In this document: piece after piece, positions 63,918-64,000 of the stretch
Layout of the letters: every line of letters starts with the position of its first letter
Numbering within the stretch: the stretch's first letter is position 1
Origin: UBA10646 sp003456175
GTDB lineage: Bacteria > Bacteroidota > Bacteroidia > Chitinophagales > Chitinophagaceae
Length of the DNA: 64,000 nucleotides
Direction of reading: 5' to 3'
NCBI GenBank assembly: GCA_031976225.1
Contig: DALYLQ010000006.1
Location: forward strand, 10,979-74,978
Position numbers and translations under genes: made by a program
Notes under the pieces: generated by a model
Seen by the model: the letters and a program-made list of their open reading frames with translations, nothing else
Told to the model about the DNA's origin: nothing
The model's database searches: none

Positions 63918-64000
63918 TTATTTCACAAAACTTCCCGTGGCCGTAAAGTCGCTACCATTCGTGAGTGTTAGCTGGTATGTACCTTGCGGTAAATGCGCTA
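63918..64000 (-). CDS. C-terminal end of a T9SS cargo, cut by window edge
   Basis: Only 27 codons are visible, reading to the stop at 63918: HLPQGTYQLTLTNGSDF and ending GSFVK. This matches the end of type A T9SS sorting domains and is close to the end of the 1437-residue cargo, including the shared HLPQGTY that spans the 13-mer copy at 63982-63994. The rest of the gene lies beyond 64000; its size and function are unknown. Confidence 0.75.
   Translation of the reverse strand, partial: AHLPQGTYQLTLTNGSDFTATGSFVK

Larger units (their letters stand above)
1621..63994. repeat. Dispersed 13-bp repeat family, consensus ATTTACCGTAAGG, about 41 copies
   Basis: Hand-counted copies, given by first base; f = ATTTACCGTAAGG orientation, r = CCTTACGGTAAAT. 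Intergenic: 1621f, 4343f, 4365r, 5557r, 5578f, 6867r, 9107f, 22421f, 22440r, 22870f, 22936r, 30971r, 34565r, 35995f, 40379r, 45050r, 45084f. Inside genes: 10729r, 26397f, 30488f, 31311f, 37640f, 38328f, 40256f, 40877r, 41012f, 43117f, 43212r, 47515f, 48054r, 52787r, 53519f, 55404r, 55563f, 55692r, 56764f, 58207r, 58386f, 60192f, 61374f, 63982r. Twenty-two are exact; most others change one position (CGTAAGG to CGCAAGG, or TTTACC to TTTGCC). The core is a near palindrome, TTAC-S-GTAA. About 17 copies lie in the small intergenic fraction. None occurs between about 10742 and 22420. Confidence 0.93.

Noticed and set aside
1621..63994. CRISPR array as an explanation of the 13-mer
   Set aside because: Copies are far apart, on both strands and inside conserved genes, with no regular spacers and no cas genes.
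1621..63994. MITE or REP element as an explanation of the 13-mer
   Set aside because: No conserved flanking sequence beyond the 13 or so bases, and no REP-associated transposase. Not ruled out outside this window.

Overview
This window is from a Bacteroidota chromosome, most likely a Chitinophagales-type organism, and probably comes from a scaffolded assembly because two 10-N gaps are present. The lineage call rests on sprA, gldF and gldG (type IX secretion/gliding), two T9SS C-terminal sorting domains, a MurF-alanine racemase fusion, a Bacteroidota-type FabI, a GLPGLI/DUF4412-like secreted protein, a TonB-dependent receptor, and promoter-like TAnnTTTG boxes. No rRNA, tRNA, CRISPR array, integrase or transposase was recognised.

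Layout. 0-1.2 kb: fumC, cut by the left edge. 1.6-5.6 kb: a + strand cluster of an SPFH/flotillin-like membrane protein with four N-terminal repeats, two small lipoproteins and a YgiC-type ATP-grasp enzyme. 5.6-11.98 kb: queA, a TonB receptor, rsmA, a 2-hydroxyacid dehydrogenase and a WYL regulator. 12.0-20.25 kb: an AT-rich accessory block, all on the - strand. It holds a five-gene operon of exported proteins including a CsgG-like one, a gene apparently split by a frameshift, a small P-loop protein, and a zinc-ribbon/SH3 membrane protein. 20.25-22.9 kb: a DMT transporter, greA, a small membrane protein and a HIT hydrolase. 22.9-34.0 kb (-): a TPR protein, phosphosulfolactate synthase-like protein, aroE, ruvA and the very large sprA. 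34.1-42.3 kb: two small exported proteins, a PAP2 phosphatase, fabI, recN, a TPR protein and an LVIVD-propeller lipoprotein. 42.5-47.95 kb: a DExH helicase, a zinc-ribbon coiled-coil protein, a Nif3-like protein and a class IV aminotransferase. 48.0-57.35 kb: a GLPGLI-like protein, methylmalonyl-CoA epimerase, iscS-iscU-iscA, gldF-gldG, terC and murF-alr. 57.35-64 kb (-): lspA, a 1437-aa T9SS cargo, an exosortase with a partner membrane protein and a tiny exosortase-substrate-like protein, and the tail of another T9SS cargo.

The strongest unexplained signal is a 13-bp dispersed repeat, ATTTACCGTAAGG, counted by hand. It has 22 exact copies and about 41 copies with at most one or two differences, on both strands, inside and between genes. 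Several copies form inverted pairs just after genes. Copies lying in a reading frame where the consensus would give a TAA stop always carry a T-to-C change. The repeat is absent from about 10.74 to 22.42 kb, which includes the AT-rich block. Density, inverted pairing and tolerance inside genes resemble DNA uptake sequences of Pasteurellaceae/Neisseria or cyanobacterial HIP1, but its function here is unknown.

Functional links. Surface export is a recurring theme: SprA is the T9SS translocon, GldFG the gliding-associated ABC permease/accessory pair, LspA matures lipoproteins, and the exosortase set is a second sorting system. Several genes have a perfect TAnnTTTG box ending exactly 4 nt before the ATG, which suggests leaderless transcripts.
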